In this document: positions 1-6,378 of the stretch, in pieces
Position numbering within the stretch: the stretch's first letter is position 1
Layout: every line of letters starts with the position of its first letter
Source of the DNA: JAAZBV01 sp964499695
GTDB taxonomy: Bacteria; Desulfobacterota; DSM-4660; Desulfatiglandales; HGW-15
NCBI GenBank assembly: GCA_964499695.1
Contig: CAZCMD010000191.1
Coordinates: 1-8,729 of the forward strand
Length of the DNA stretch: 8,729 nt
Reading direction: 5' to 3'
Notes under the pieces: model-generated
Database searches by the model: none
Told to the model about the DNA's origin: nothing
Seen by the model: only the letters and a program-made list of their open reading frames with translations
Translations under genes and position numbers: made by a program

Positions 1-645
1 AGCATGAAACTGGTTGATGCCCTGTACCAGTATGACACCCTCACCCGCCTTAATGACAGCAGGTTTGGCGATTCAAAGAGGGATGTGAGCAATATCGAGG
101 AGTATATCAGGATGGGCAAGATCGGCCAGGCATTTACTGCCGATGAAAAGGTGGTGCTGTTGATAGACGAGATAGATAAGGCTGATACAGACTTTCAGGA
201 TGACATGCTGGATGTACTCGACCAGATGGAATTTGATATCATGGAGATAGACAGGACCATTAAGGCAAGGCACCGCCCTGTGATAATAATCACATCAAAC
301 GCTAAAAAGGATCTCTCAGACCCGTTCCTTGGCCGCTGCAACTTCCACCATATCGCATTTCCTGAACCGGATATGATGGAGAAGATCGTAAGGGTGCATT
401 TCCCGGACATAGATAAGGAGCTGCTCCGGAACGCAGTGGAGTCATTCTACAGGCTGAGGGAGATTAATGGCATAGAAAAGAGGCCTGCCACAAGGGAGCT
501 TATCAACTGGATAAGGGCCCTGCGCTCTGACCCTGACTTCAGGGCGAAGGACCTTGTAAAGGGCAAGACCCCGTATTTAGGCATACTCTTTAAAAAGAGC
601 CCGGATTATGCAGTGGCAAGGAATATAACAGATAGGAGAAGATGA
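1..645 (+). CDS. MoxR-family AAA+ ATPase (5' partial)
   Basis: C-terminal ~214 residues of a MoxR-type AAA+ ATPase; the reading frame is open from base 1, so the ATG at base 4 is probably internal and the Walker A P-loop lies upstream. Visible are a Walker B motif (VVLLIDEIDKAD, about residues 51-62 of the fragment), a sensor-1 region (VIIITSNAKKDLSDPFLGRC, about 94-113) whose final Arg is in the usual arginine-finger area, and a sensor-2-like segment (KRPATRELINWI). MoxR ATPases are known as chaperone-like motors that work with vWA-domain proteins to mature or insert cofactors into clients. A vWA gene of the CoxE type follows in the same direction, which fits that pairing. The stop is TGA at 643-645. 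The particular client cannot be told from this window. The family call is secure; the subfamily name is not. Confidence 0.93.
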   Translation, partial: SMKLVDALYQYDTLTRLNDSRFGDSKRDVSNIEEYIRMGKIGQAFTADEKVVLLIDEIDKADTDFQDDMLDVLDQMEFDIMEIDRTIKARHRPVIIITSNAKKDLSDPFLGRCNFHHIAFPEPDMMEKIVRVHFPDIDKELLRNAVESFYRLREINGIEKRPATRELINWIRALRSDPDFRAKDLVKGKTPYLGILFKKSPDYAVARNITDRRR

Positions 646-653
646 AAAAAACG

Positions 654-723
654 CGGTTTCAGGTCTACGGTTTAAGGTTTTCGGGAAGACCGAACACCGT
701 AGACCGTAAACCGAAGACCGGTT
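654..723. repeat. Heptanucleotide-phased inverted repeat
   Basis: A 70-bp element in the spacer between the ATPase and vWA genes. The left half has GGT-led heptamers starting at 655, 662, 669 and 676 (GGTTTCA, GGTCTAC, GGTTTAA, GGTTTTC). The right half has ACCG-led heptamers starting at 689, 696, 703, 710 and 717 (ACCGAAC, ACCGTAG, ACCGTAA, ACCGAAG, ACCGGTT). The halves are complementary: 662-671 pairs perfectly with 696-705 (10 bp), and 654-659 pairs with 708-713. It could fold as an RNA hairpin or be a dispersed palindromic repeat. There is no T-run, so it is not a clear intrinsic terminator. Confidence 0.8.
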
Positions 724-778
724 TCTCGAAGCCATAAAAGCATAAACATGAGCATAACTAATTAATAAGTATTTTTTT

Positions 779-782
779 GGAG
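779..782 (+). promoter_or_regulatory. Shine-Dalgarno for the TTG start of the vWA gene
   Basis: GGAG with an 8-base spacer to TTG at 791. No ATG is available near this point, and the residues right after the TTG (FTTFFYTLKNAGIPVS) belong to the conserved N-terminus of the family, so this site decides the start. Confidence 0.7.
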
Positions 783-790
783 TACCGCCC

Positions 791-1984
791 TTGTTTACCA
801 CCTTTTTCTATACCTTAAAAAATGCCGGGATACCGGTTTCGCCTACATCATTTCTCAGGCTGCAAAAGGCGCTTAGCATGGGGCTTGTCAATTCTCTTAA
901 TGACTTTTACACGGCTGCACGCACAATACTGGTAAAGAGCGAGAGATACTTTGATCTATATGATCAGGTGTTTGCCCACCACTTTGAGGGGGCAGAGCTT
1001 AAAGACCCTGATGAGGCCATAATATCTGATATGGCAAAGGCCCTGTTAGAAGAATGGCTAAAAAACCCGAGAGAGATCGCAAATGCCCTTGGTGTTGATG
1101 AATCAAAACTCAAGAACATGACCCCTGAAGAGCTTGTTAAATATTTCATGGAGAGGCTCAAAGACCAGACAGAAGAACACCATGGTGGCAGCAAGTGGAT
1201 CGGCACAGGAGGTACATCCCCTGTTGGTCATTCAGGCTATCATCCTAGTGGCATGAGGGTGGGGGGTATCTCCAGAAACAGGTCTGCTGTAAAGGTAGCA
1301 ATGGACAGGCGTTACCGTGACTACTCCCAGGATGGTCCTATTACTCAGGCACAGATGAGTGAGGCGCTTAAACGACTCAGGAACATGGTACCTGAAGGAC
1401 CAAAGGATCAGATAAATATAGATGAAAGCATATACCGCACAATGAAAAATGCAGGCGAGATAGAGATTGTGTTTGACCGAAGCCTGAAAGACAGGCTTAA
1501 AATATTACTTGCAATAGATAATGGTGGCTGGTCAATGGAGCCCTACATCGAGATAGTACGGACACTTTTCTATTATTCAAGAGCACAGTTCAAGGATATA
1601 AAGACCTTCTTTTTTCACAATACTATTTATGACAGACTGTGGGAAGACCCTTCAAGGATGCGCAAACCCTTTGCGGTTAATGACCTTGTAAAACTTGACC
1701 CTGAAACGAGGTTCATTATTGTCGGAGATGCCAGCATGGCGCCATATGAACTCATGGCACAGGACGGCTCCATTTACTTTGAAGAATATTCAGGTATGCC
1801 AAGTTACAGGAGATTAGAGTTTATAGCAGACACATTTCCCCACAGCGTTTGGCTTAACCCCAAGCTTGAGACCCAATGGTCATATACCCGTACCATAGGT
1901 TTAATCCGTGAGATATTCCCCATGTTTGAACTCACACTGGACGGTCTTGAAAAGGCTGTGAGTTATATGATGCATAAGAGCTGA
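791..1984 (+). CDS. CoxE-like vWA domain protein
   Basis: 397 residues starting at TTG with a well-placed GGAG. The N-terminus (about 1-130) is a helical region typical of CoxE/YehP-like proteins. Residues about 130-165 form a Gly/Ser/His-rich linker (HHGG, GTGGTSP), and about 225-385 form a von Willebrand A fold. The first strand ends in AIDNGGWSM (D243-S248), where a classical MIDAS would read DxSxS; only the Asp is in the expected place. A later VGDASMAPYEL stretch occupies the position of a second metal-site Asp. Such proteins are known to partner MoxR ATPases, as in carbon monoxide dehydrogenase maturation (CoxD/CoxE), and the gene directly follows a MoxR-type ATPase on the same strand. 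No signal peptide or TM segment is seen, so it is probably cytoplasmic. The substrate or client is unknown. The family is secure; a specific function is not. Confidence 0.9.
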   Translation: MFTTFFYTLKNAGIPVSPTSFLRLQKALSMGLVNSLNDFYTAARTILVKSERYFDLYDQVFAHHFEGAELKDPDEAIISDMAKALLEEWLKNPREIANALGVDESKLKNMTPEELVKYFMERLKDQTEEHHGGSKWIGTGGTSPVGHSGYHPSGMRVGGISRNRSAVKVAMDRRYRDYSQDGPITQAQMSEALKRLRNMVPEGPKDQINIDESIYRTMKNAGEIEIVFDRSLKDRLKILLAIDNGGWSMEPYIEIVRTLFYYSRAQFKDIKTFFFHNTIYDRLWEDPSRMRKPFAVNDLVKLDPETRFIIVGDASMAPYELMAQDGSIYFEEYSGMPSYRRLEFIADTFPHSVWLNPKLETQWSYTRTIGLIREIFPMFELTLDGLEKAVSYMMHKS

Positions 1985-2022
1985 TCAGGACATAACGCAA
2001 ATATTGTTGAATTGACGTATCT

Positions 2023-2469
2023 TCAGGGGTAAAGCGACTTGTCGGATGCCAGGGTTCTTGTGAATTTAAGTTTACTTATCTTCCATTCACCATTAATCTT
2101 TTTATACTCGCAATCGTTCCTTCCCTGAACCCATTGTATTGAAGGCCTTGAAAAAAGCATATAGATAAGCCATGTACCTTTTGCAGTATCGCCGTTAATC
2201 GATATATCAGGCTGCACAGCCATGTGGCCATCAAACCTTTCGGTGCCGCGTTTTTTAGCCAGCACATCTACATATATCTCCCTTAGCTCCTTTCTGCCTT
2301 TTTTCACTCCAAGGTTACGTATCGCTACTGAGGCATCCTCGGTGAAAAGATCAAGCACATCCTCATACCTGAGGTTATCCATGAGGTCGATATATTTTTG
2401 ATGGAGTTTTTTGATTGCCTCTGCATCTTCCAGCGCCTGTATTCTTTTTTCCAGATCATTATGCGACAT
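2023..2469 (-). CDS. SnoaL-like / NTF2-superfamily protein
   Basis: 148 residues, the usual length for a single cone-shaped SnoaL/NTF2-like alpha+beta domain. The N-terminal helices (LEKRIQALEDAEAIKKLHQKYIDLMDN) are followed by DVLDLFTEDASVAI, the typical 'loss of activity / toxic load' strand-helix region. A beta-rich half follows (HMAVQPDISINGDTAKGTW, then GRNDCEYKKINGEWKISKLKF). Members include polyketide cyclases, ketosteroid isomerase relatives, dehydratases and non-catalytic ligand binders, so no reaction can be assigned. The gene lies 8 bp downstream of the fumarase stop, and its Shine-Dalgarno (AAGGA) overlaps that TAA, so translation is probably coupled and co-transcription is very likely. 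No signal peptide is seen. It converges on the vWA gene with only 38 bp between the stops. Confidence 0.85.
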   Translation of the reverse strand: MSHNDLEKRIQALEDAEAIKKLHQKYIDLMDNLRYEDVLDLFTEDASVAIRNLGVKKGRKELREIYVDVLAKKRGTERFDGHMAVQPDISINGDTAKGTWLIYMLFSRPSIQWVQGRNDCEYKKINGEWKISKLKFTRTLASDKSLYP

Positions 2470-2477
2470 AGTAATCC

Positions 2478-4088
2478 TTATTTGAACCGGTCATAAAAAT
2501 CATTACCCTTATCATCGATTAATATAAAGGCCGGGAACTCCTTTACGGTAATCATGTAGATCGCCTCCATGCCCAGCTCAGGATATTCAAGTACCTCAAC
2601 CTTTGTAATGCAGTCCCTCCCGAGCCTCGCTGCTGCACCGCCTATAGAGCCAAGATAGAATCCACCATATTTTTTACATGAGTCTGTTACAATTTTAGAA
2701 CGATTACCTTTGGCAAGCATTATCATTGATGCGCCATGTGCCTGAAACAGGGGTACATACAAATCCATGCGGCCGGCAGTTGTCGGCCCGAATGCGCCCG
2801 ATGCATAACCTTCAGGTGTTTTTGCAGGCCCGGCATAATATATAATATGGTCTTTCAGGTATTGTGGCAGGCATTCACCTTTATCAAGCCTCTCCTTGAG
2901 TTTTGCATGGGCCATGTCCCTTGCGACTACGATCCTGCCGGAAAGGAACAGAGGTGTTGTAACAGGATATTCTGACAGTGTTGCGCGTATCTCATCCATT
3001 GGTCTTTCAAGATCAATGCGTACTGCGTTCTTATGAGAGACTGCCGGCTCAGGGAGATATATAGATGGGTCTGTGCAAAGCTTTTCAAGATAGACACCCT
3101 CTTTTGTGATTTTTGCCTTTATGTTTCTATGCGCCGAACAGCTTACTCCTAAACCAACAGGGCATGATGCCCCGTGCCTTGGTAGCCTTATAACCCTTAC
3201 ATCAAGACAGAAATATTTGCCGCCGAACTGTGCCCCAAGACCGATCTTTCTGGAACGTTCCAGAAATTTTCCTTCCAGTTCTGTGTCCCTGAATGCCCTC
3301 CCTCCGGGGCTTCCGGTTCGTGGTAAATTATCCAGATATCCGGCAGAGGTAAGCTTTACTGTCTTCAGGTTCAGTTCCGGTGAGGTGCCGCCTATCACAA
3401 AGGCTACATGATAGGGCGGACAAGCTGATGTGCCGATATCTTTCAACTTATCTGTTAAATACGCTATGAGAAGATCCTTCTTCAGTATTGCCCTTGTCTC
3501 CTGAAACAGAAAGCTCTTGTTTGAAGAGCCCCCGCCCTTTGCAGTAAACAGGAATTCATAGGTATCCCCCTGTGTTGCGTAAATATCTATCTGCGCCGGG
3601 AGATTACATCCTGTGTTTTTCTCTTCATACATGGTAAGGGGTGCATTCAAGGAGTAGCGAAGGTTGTTTTTAGTGTAGGCATTGTATACACCACATGAGA
3701 GGGCCTCTTCATCAGAATAGCCTGTCCAGATATTCTGCCCTTTTTTGGCGAGTATCAATGCGGTTCCTGTATCCTGACACATGGGGAATATCATATCAGC
3801 AGAGATCACCGCATTTTTTATCAGCTCAAGGGCCACGAATTTATCATTAGCCGAGGCCTCCGGGTCATTCAGAATACTCGCCACCTGCTCAAGGTGGGTT
3901 TTTCTTAAAAGATGTGAGACATCCCTGAATGCCTCTTCAGCCAGGAGTGTAAGCCCTTCCGATGCCACCTTTATGATATGCTTACCTTCAAAACTGCCGG
4001 TTGATATATAATCCTTTGTAATCAGGCGATACTCAGTTTTATCATCACCGGGCTGAAACATATCTTCATATGATAATTTGGTCTGCAT
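2478..4088 (-). CDS. Class I [4Fe-4S] fumarate hydratase
   Basis: 536 residues, matching single-chain class I fumarases (E. coli FumA/FumB, Leishmania LmFH), with the alpha- and beta-type domains fused. It interconverts fumarate and (S)-malate. The three cluster cysteines are visible at C104 (FPMCQDTGT), C223 (TSACPPYHV) and C317 (GVSCSAH). Their 119- and 94-residue spacing equals that known for LmFH (133/252/346). Other active-site counterparts are D106, H305 (RLPRHGASC), R390, the GPTTAGRMD loop (434-442) and K460. The start is ATG with AGGGA six bases upstream. The enzyme is oxygen-labile and typical of anaerobic or low-oxygen growth. It is first in a two-gene unit with the SnoaL-like gene. 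Its 373-bp leader side is non-coding and repeat-rich. The family does not distinguish fumA from fumB, so no symbol is given. Confidence 0.97.
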   Translation of the reverse strand: MQTKLSYEDMFQPGDDKTEYRLITKDYISTGSFEGKHIIKVASEGLTLLAEEAFRDVSHLLRKTHLEQVASILNDPEASANDKFVALELIKNAVISADMIFPMCQDTGTALILAKKGQNIWTGYSDEEALSCGVYNAYTKNNLRYSLNAPLTMYEEKNTGCNLPAQIDIYATQGDTYEFLFTAKGGGSSNKSFLFQETRAILKKDLLIAYLTDKLKDIGTSACPPYHVAFVIGGTSPELNLKTVKLTSAGYLDNLPRTGSPGGRAFRDTELEGKFLERSRKIGLGAQFGGKYFCLDVRVIRLPRHGASCPVGLGVSCSAHRNIKAKITKEGVYLEKLCTDPSIYLPEPAVSHKNAVRIDLERPMDEIRATLSEYPVTTPLFLSGRIVVARDMAHAKLKERLDKGECLPQYLKDHIIYYAGPAKTPEGYASGAFGPTTAGRMDLYVPLFQAHGASMIMLAKGNRSKIVTDSCKKYGGFYLGSIGGAAARLGRDCITKVEVLEYPELGMEAIYMITVKEFPAFILIDDKGNDFYDRFK

Positions 4089-4232
4089 GGATGATCCCTG
4101 GTTTGATTATTAATAATGAATAATTTCTTTTATTCTCCAAAACAGATATTATGTTGATTCGAGAACAAGCTCCTATACAGTAAAACAGTTGGTCTTTTAT
4201 CAGCTATCTGTGGGCACAAAATGCTAATAACA

Positions 4233-4384
4233 GGTGGGGTGTAAAACCCAAGGTTGTTGACTTAGCAAATGATCTATCATAATTTTCTTCCCAATCATCA
4301 AGAATCTACATCCGTAGAGACGGGTTTAAAACCCGTCTCTACACCTGATGATTAACGCAACAACATTAGGTCTAAAACCCCACC
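4233..4384. repeat. Nested inverted-repeat element (152 bp)
   Basis: Three levels of symmetry around one centre. Outer arms 4233-4259 and 4358-4384 (27 bp each) match as inverted copies at 22 of 27 positions by eye, including 8-bp and 6-bp perfect ends. Intermediate arms 4293-4300 and 4346-4353 are perfect (AATCATCA/TGATGATT). The core 4314-4342 is a perfect palindrome. It lies between two minus-strand genes, fumarase and carboxyltransferase. No ORF or transposase is inside. It resembles a MITE- or REP-like non-autonomous element. No target-site duplication was identified. Confidence 0.65.
4314..4342. repeat. 29-bp perfect palindrome (REP-like core)
   Basis: 14-bp perfect arms around a single central A: GTAGAGACGGGTTT and its exact complement. 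It would form a strong cruciform or RNA hairpin on either strand. It shares the GTAG-purine-run and CGGGT core with the palindromes at 4395-4430 and, more loosely, at 8030-8054. Confidence 0.9.
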
Positions 4385-4394
4385 CTATATTTTA

Positions 4395-4430
4395 AAGGTT
4401 TAAGTAGGGGCGGGTTTTATACCCGACCTT
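4395..4430. repeat. REP-like palindrome copy 2
   Basis: The inner stem CGGGT (4411-4415)/ACCCG (4421-4425) has a 5-nt loop, and outer pairing is AAGGT (4395-4399)/ACCTT (4426-4430). It contains GTAGGGGCGGGTT, closely related to the half-site of the palindrome at 4314. It sits 32 bp after the carboxyltransferase stop on the minus strand and could protect or end that transcript, though no clear T-run follows on that strand. Confidence 0.6.
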
Positions 4431-4461
4431 AAAATTTACCTGAGATATTCACCTACTGTAT

Positions 4462-5967
4462 TTATTTAAAGGAGCCCTTGCAAAACTGCTCAATTGCCGC
4501 TGTCATTGTTTCATCTTCCTTCCTGATGTCATCAAGGGTCTTTGGCTTTACAGAGTCGGGCATCTTCTCAATCCCGTATTTCCACTTCAGATATTTTTCA
4601 CCTGTTGTGGGGTACAGGCAATAGATCAGCAGGTCAAAGTCATCCTTTGCCAGATCACCCAGCTTCTCTCTTGCCTTCGCCAGTTCAGGCTCAAGGTGGT
4701 TTGCCACTCTGTCTACTATCACGCCGTCAGGCCTGCGTTTCTTGTTTCTTTTTGTGGCTATCTCAACAATCTGAGGATTCACAGGTATAGGTGTCTTCCC
4801 GTAATAACCCATTGCAAGGTCCATTGACTCGTAATTCATGATCTTCCAGCGACCCTGAAGCACATTAAGGACGGCCTGTGTGCCTACTATCTGGCTTGTT
4901 GGCGTAACAAGCGGCGGCATACCGAGCTCCTTGCGGGCAGCAGCAACCTCTTTATATACCTCAGGGAGTCTGTCAAGGGCATTTGCCTCTTTAAGCTGGC
5001 TAACCAGGTTTGAGATCATGCCGCCCGGCACCTGGTGCTGGAGAACCCCTGAATCGATCACAGACATCCTGTGCTTTGCAAGGTAATCCCTGTATTTGGG
5101 TGCAACCTGTTCAAGGTGTTCACCCATCTCAAGCAGGAGATCAAGGTCAAACTCCGGGTCCCTTGTTGTGCCGGTCAGAGTTGCAACTATCGGCTCAACA
5201 GCAGGCTGGGATGTTCTAAGTGCAAATGGTGCAAGGCATGTATCTATAATATCAACACCCGCCTTTATCGCCTCAAGATAAACCATTGAGGCCATGCCGC
5301 TTGTGTAATGGGTATGGAGATGGATCGGGATGGTTATTATCTTTTTAAGTTCTGTAACCAGTTTTGCTATATCAAATGGAGACATGATACCTGCCATATC
5401 CTTAAAGCAGAGGGTATCAGCGCCCATTGCCTGGAGTTCCTTTGCCTTGGCAAGATAGTAGTCAAGGGTGAACACCTCGCCTCCCATACGCCTTTCTGTA
5501 AGGCTGTAGCAGATGGTGCCCTGAAAATGTTTCTTGTTTGCCTTGATCCTTTCCACAACCGTCTCAAAATTCCTGAAGTCATTCAGGGCATCAAAGACCC
5601 TGAAGACATCCATGCCTGCCTCGCTTGCTTTATCCACAAAGAGCCTTGCTACATCATCGGCATAGTTTCTGTAGCCGACCAGGTTCTGTCCACGGAGCAG
5701 CATGGAGAAGGGTGTCTTTTTAATATATTTCTTGAGTGCTTTAAGACGTTCAAATGGGTCTTCACCCAGGAACCGGTGCATGGTGTCAAATGTTGCGCCA
5801 CCCCATACCTCCATTGCCCAGAAGCCGACCTGATCCATCCTTTCGGCTATGGGGAGCATGTCTTCTGTCCTCATTCTGGTTGCAAGAAGTGACTGGTGCC
5901 CGTCTCTAAATGTATTGTCCTGTATCTTTATCGGGTTTTTAGGCCCTTTTTCCAGAAAATTATCCAT
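4462..5967 (-). CDS. Biotin-dependent carboxyltransferase subunit (PycB/OadA/transcarboxylase 5S-like), no biotinyl domain
   Basis: 501 residues from ATG at 5967, which has AGAGAGAG seven bases upstream; a longer TTG reading (6003) lacks a good site. The N-terminal DRE-TIM barrel has DNTFRDGHQSLLATR (17-31). Metal and catalytic residues are D22, K189 in CFKDMAGI (the carbamylated Lys of the family), H218 and H220 in HLHTH, and Q25. The conserved carboxylase (PYC_OADA) region runs from about 300 to 470, with VTPTSQIVGTQA near 354-365. The chain ends about 30 residues after this region with no AMKM biotinylation motif, so a separate carrier protein is needed. The length is close to the 5S subunit of propionibacterial transcarboxylase. 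Possible roles are pyruvate carboxylation, oxaloacetate decarboxylation or transcarboxylation; the sequence alone does not decide. No Ala/Pro linker or truncation scar is seen. It is alone on its strand, with 373 bp to fumarase. Confidence 0.93.
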   Translation of the reverse strand: MDNFLEKGPKNPIKIQDNTFRDGHQSLLATRMRTEDMLPIAERMDQVGFWAMEVWGGATFDTMHRFLGEDPFERLKALKKYIKKTPFSMLLRGQNLVGYRNYADDVARLFVDKASEAGMDVFRVFDALNDFRNFETVVERIKANKKHFQGTICYSLTERRMGGEVFTLDYYLAKAKELQAMGADTLCFKDMAGIMSPFDIAKLVTELKKIITIPIHLHTHYTSGMASMVYLEAIKAGVDIIDTCLAPFALRTSQPAVEPIVATLTGTTRDPEFDLDLLLEMGEHLEQVAPKYRDYLAKHRMSVIDSGVLQHQVPGGMISNLVSQLKEANALDRLPEVYKEVAAARKELGMPPLVTPTSQIVGTQAVLNVLQGRWKIMNYESMDLAMGYYGKTPIPVNPQIVEIATKRNKKRRPDGVIVDRVANHLEPELAKAREKLGDLAKDDFDLLIYCLYPTTGEKYLKWKYGIEKMPDSVKPKTLDDIRKEDETMTAAIEQFCKGSFK

Positions 5968-5974
5968 ATTCAAT

Positions 5975-5982
5975 CTCTCTCT
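5975..5982 (-). promoter_or_regulatory. Purine-rich ribosome binding site for the carboxyltransferase
   Basis: AGAGAGAG on the minus strand, seven bases before ATG 5967. It favours this ATG over the in-frame TTG at 6003. Confidence 0.55.
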
Positions 5983-5989
5983 TTCAATT

Positions 5990-6019
5990 AAATTACATGG
6001 CAAATGCCATGCTGAATTT
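5990..6019. promoter_or_regulatory. Palindrome in the carboxyltransferase leader (possible operator)
   Basis: CATGGCA-AA-TGCCATG (5996-6011) has perfect 7-bp arms, and the symmetry is extended by AAATT (5990-5994) and AATTT (6015-6019). It lies 29-44 bases before the minus-strand start, where an operator would sit. No binding protein can be named. Confidence 0.4.
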
Positions 6020-6046
6020 TACTAAAATAATCAGGAGGTTTTATAC

Positions 6047-6127
6047 ATGGATTATGGTTTCGAGTCAATTATCTTGTTTATTCATAATGTTATATTTCCT
6101 CTGGTAATATCACCCGCCTTTCATTGA
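6047..6127 (+). CDS. Possible 26-aa hydrophobic small ORF
   Basis: ATG at 6047 with a consensus AGGAGG (6033-6038) and an 8-base spacer; TGA at 6125-6127. The peptide (MDYGFESIILFIHNVIFPLV...) is largely hydrophobic from residue 8 on and could be a single short membrane segment. It lies in the divergent intergenic region, on the strand opposite the carboxyltransferase and upstream of the 6142 promoter, so that promoter would not transcribe it. No good promoter is seen just before it. Only the ribosome binding site makes it notable; it may be chance. Confidence 0.25.
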   Translation: MDYGFESIILFIHNVIFPLVISPAFH

Positions 6128-6141
6128 TTTGCAGTGAAGGG

Positions 6142-6170
6142 TTGACAATATCTCTCCATTGGCCTATAAA
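6142..6170 (+). promoter_or_regulatory. Near-consensus sigma-70 promoter
   Basis: TTGACA (6142-6147), a 17-base spacer, then TATAAA (6165-6170); the start of transcription would be near 6177. It points toward the MFS gene, giving a leader of about 530 nt, or toward a short RNA ending at the hairpin at 6379-6406. It is the strongest promoter-like match I found in the window. Confidence 0.65.
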
Positions 6171-6212
6171 GCCGCAACAGATTTTTGGGATTTTATTTCG
6201 GAAAAGATGCAG

Positions 6213-6230
6213 ATTTGATTATTATCAAAT
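6213..6230. promoter_or_regulatory. FNR/CRP-family binding site
   Basis: TTGAT-TATT-ATCAA (6215-6228) is an exact match to the known FNR/FixK/ANR consensus TTGAT-N4-ATCAA, with one more symmetric pair on each side beyond the 6-bp TTTGAT/ATCAAA arms. It lies about 38-51 bases downstream of the predicted start at ~6177, so FNR-type binding could block that promoter. It could also activate a second promoter: TATAAT occurs at 6278-6283, but the geometry (centre about -68) is not a standard class I or II spacing. The site might alternatively serve the divergent carboxyltransferase gene. Confidence 0.5.
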
Positions 6231-6378
6231 TCTGTCAAAATATTATTGAAGCATTTAAAATTGTCTTAAAGATTGTTTATAATTTAATATCTTTAATTAT
6301 CTTTTAGTTATTTATATTTTAAGTTTTTATGCTCTCCAGGTGATCTTGTGGATAGCAGGTATTTAAAATTGGTGTAAA

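Noticed and set aside
646..737. Intrinsic terminator after the MoxR ATPase
   Set aside because: The hairpin-forming heptamer repeat has a 24-nt loop and no T-run after it; the T7 at 772-778 is too far away and just before the next ribosome site.
4233..4430. CRISPR-like repeats
   Set aside because: The repeats are inverted and nested, not direct repeats with regular unique spacers, and no cas gene is present.
5308..5892. 194-codon open frame on the + strand opposite the carboxyltransferase
   Set aside because: It is the antisense shadow of highly conserved codons of the barrel domain; it has no family features and no ribosome site that stands out.
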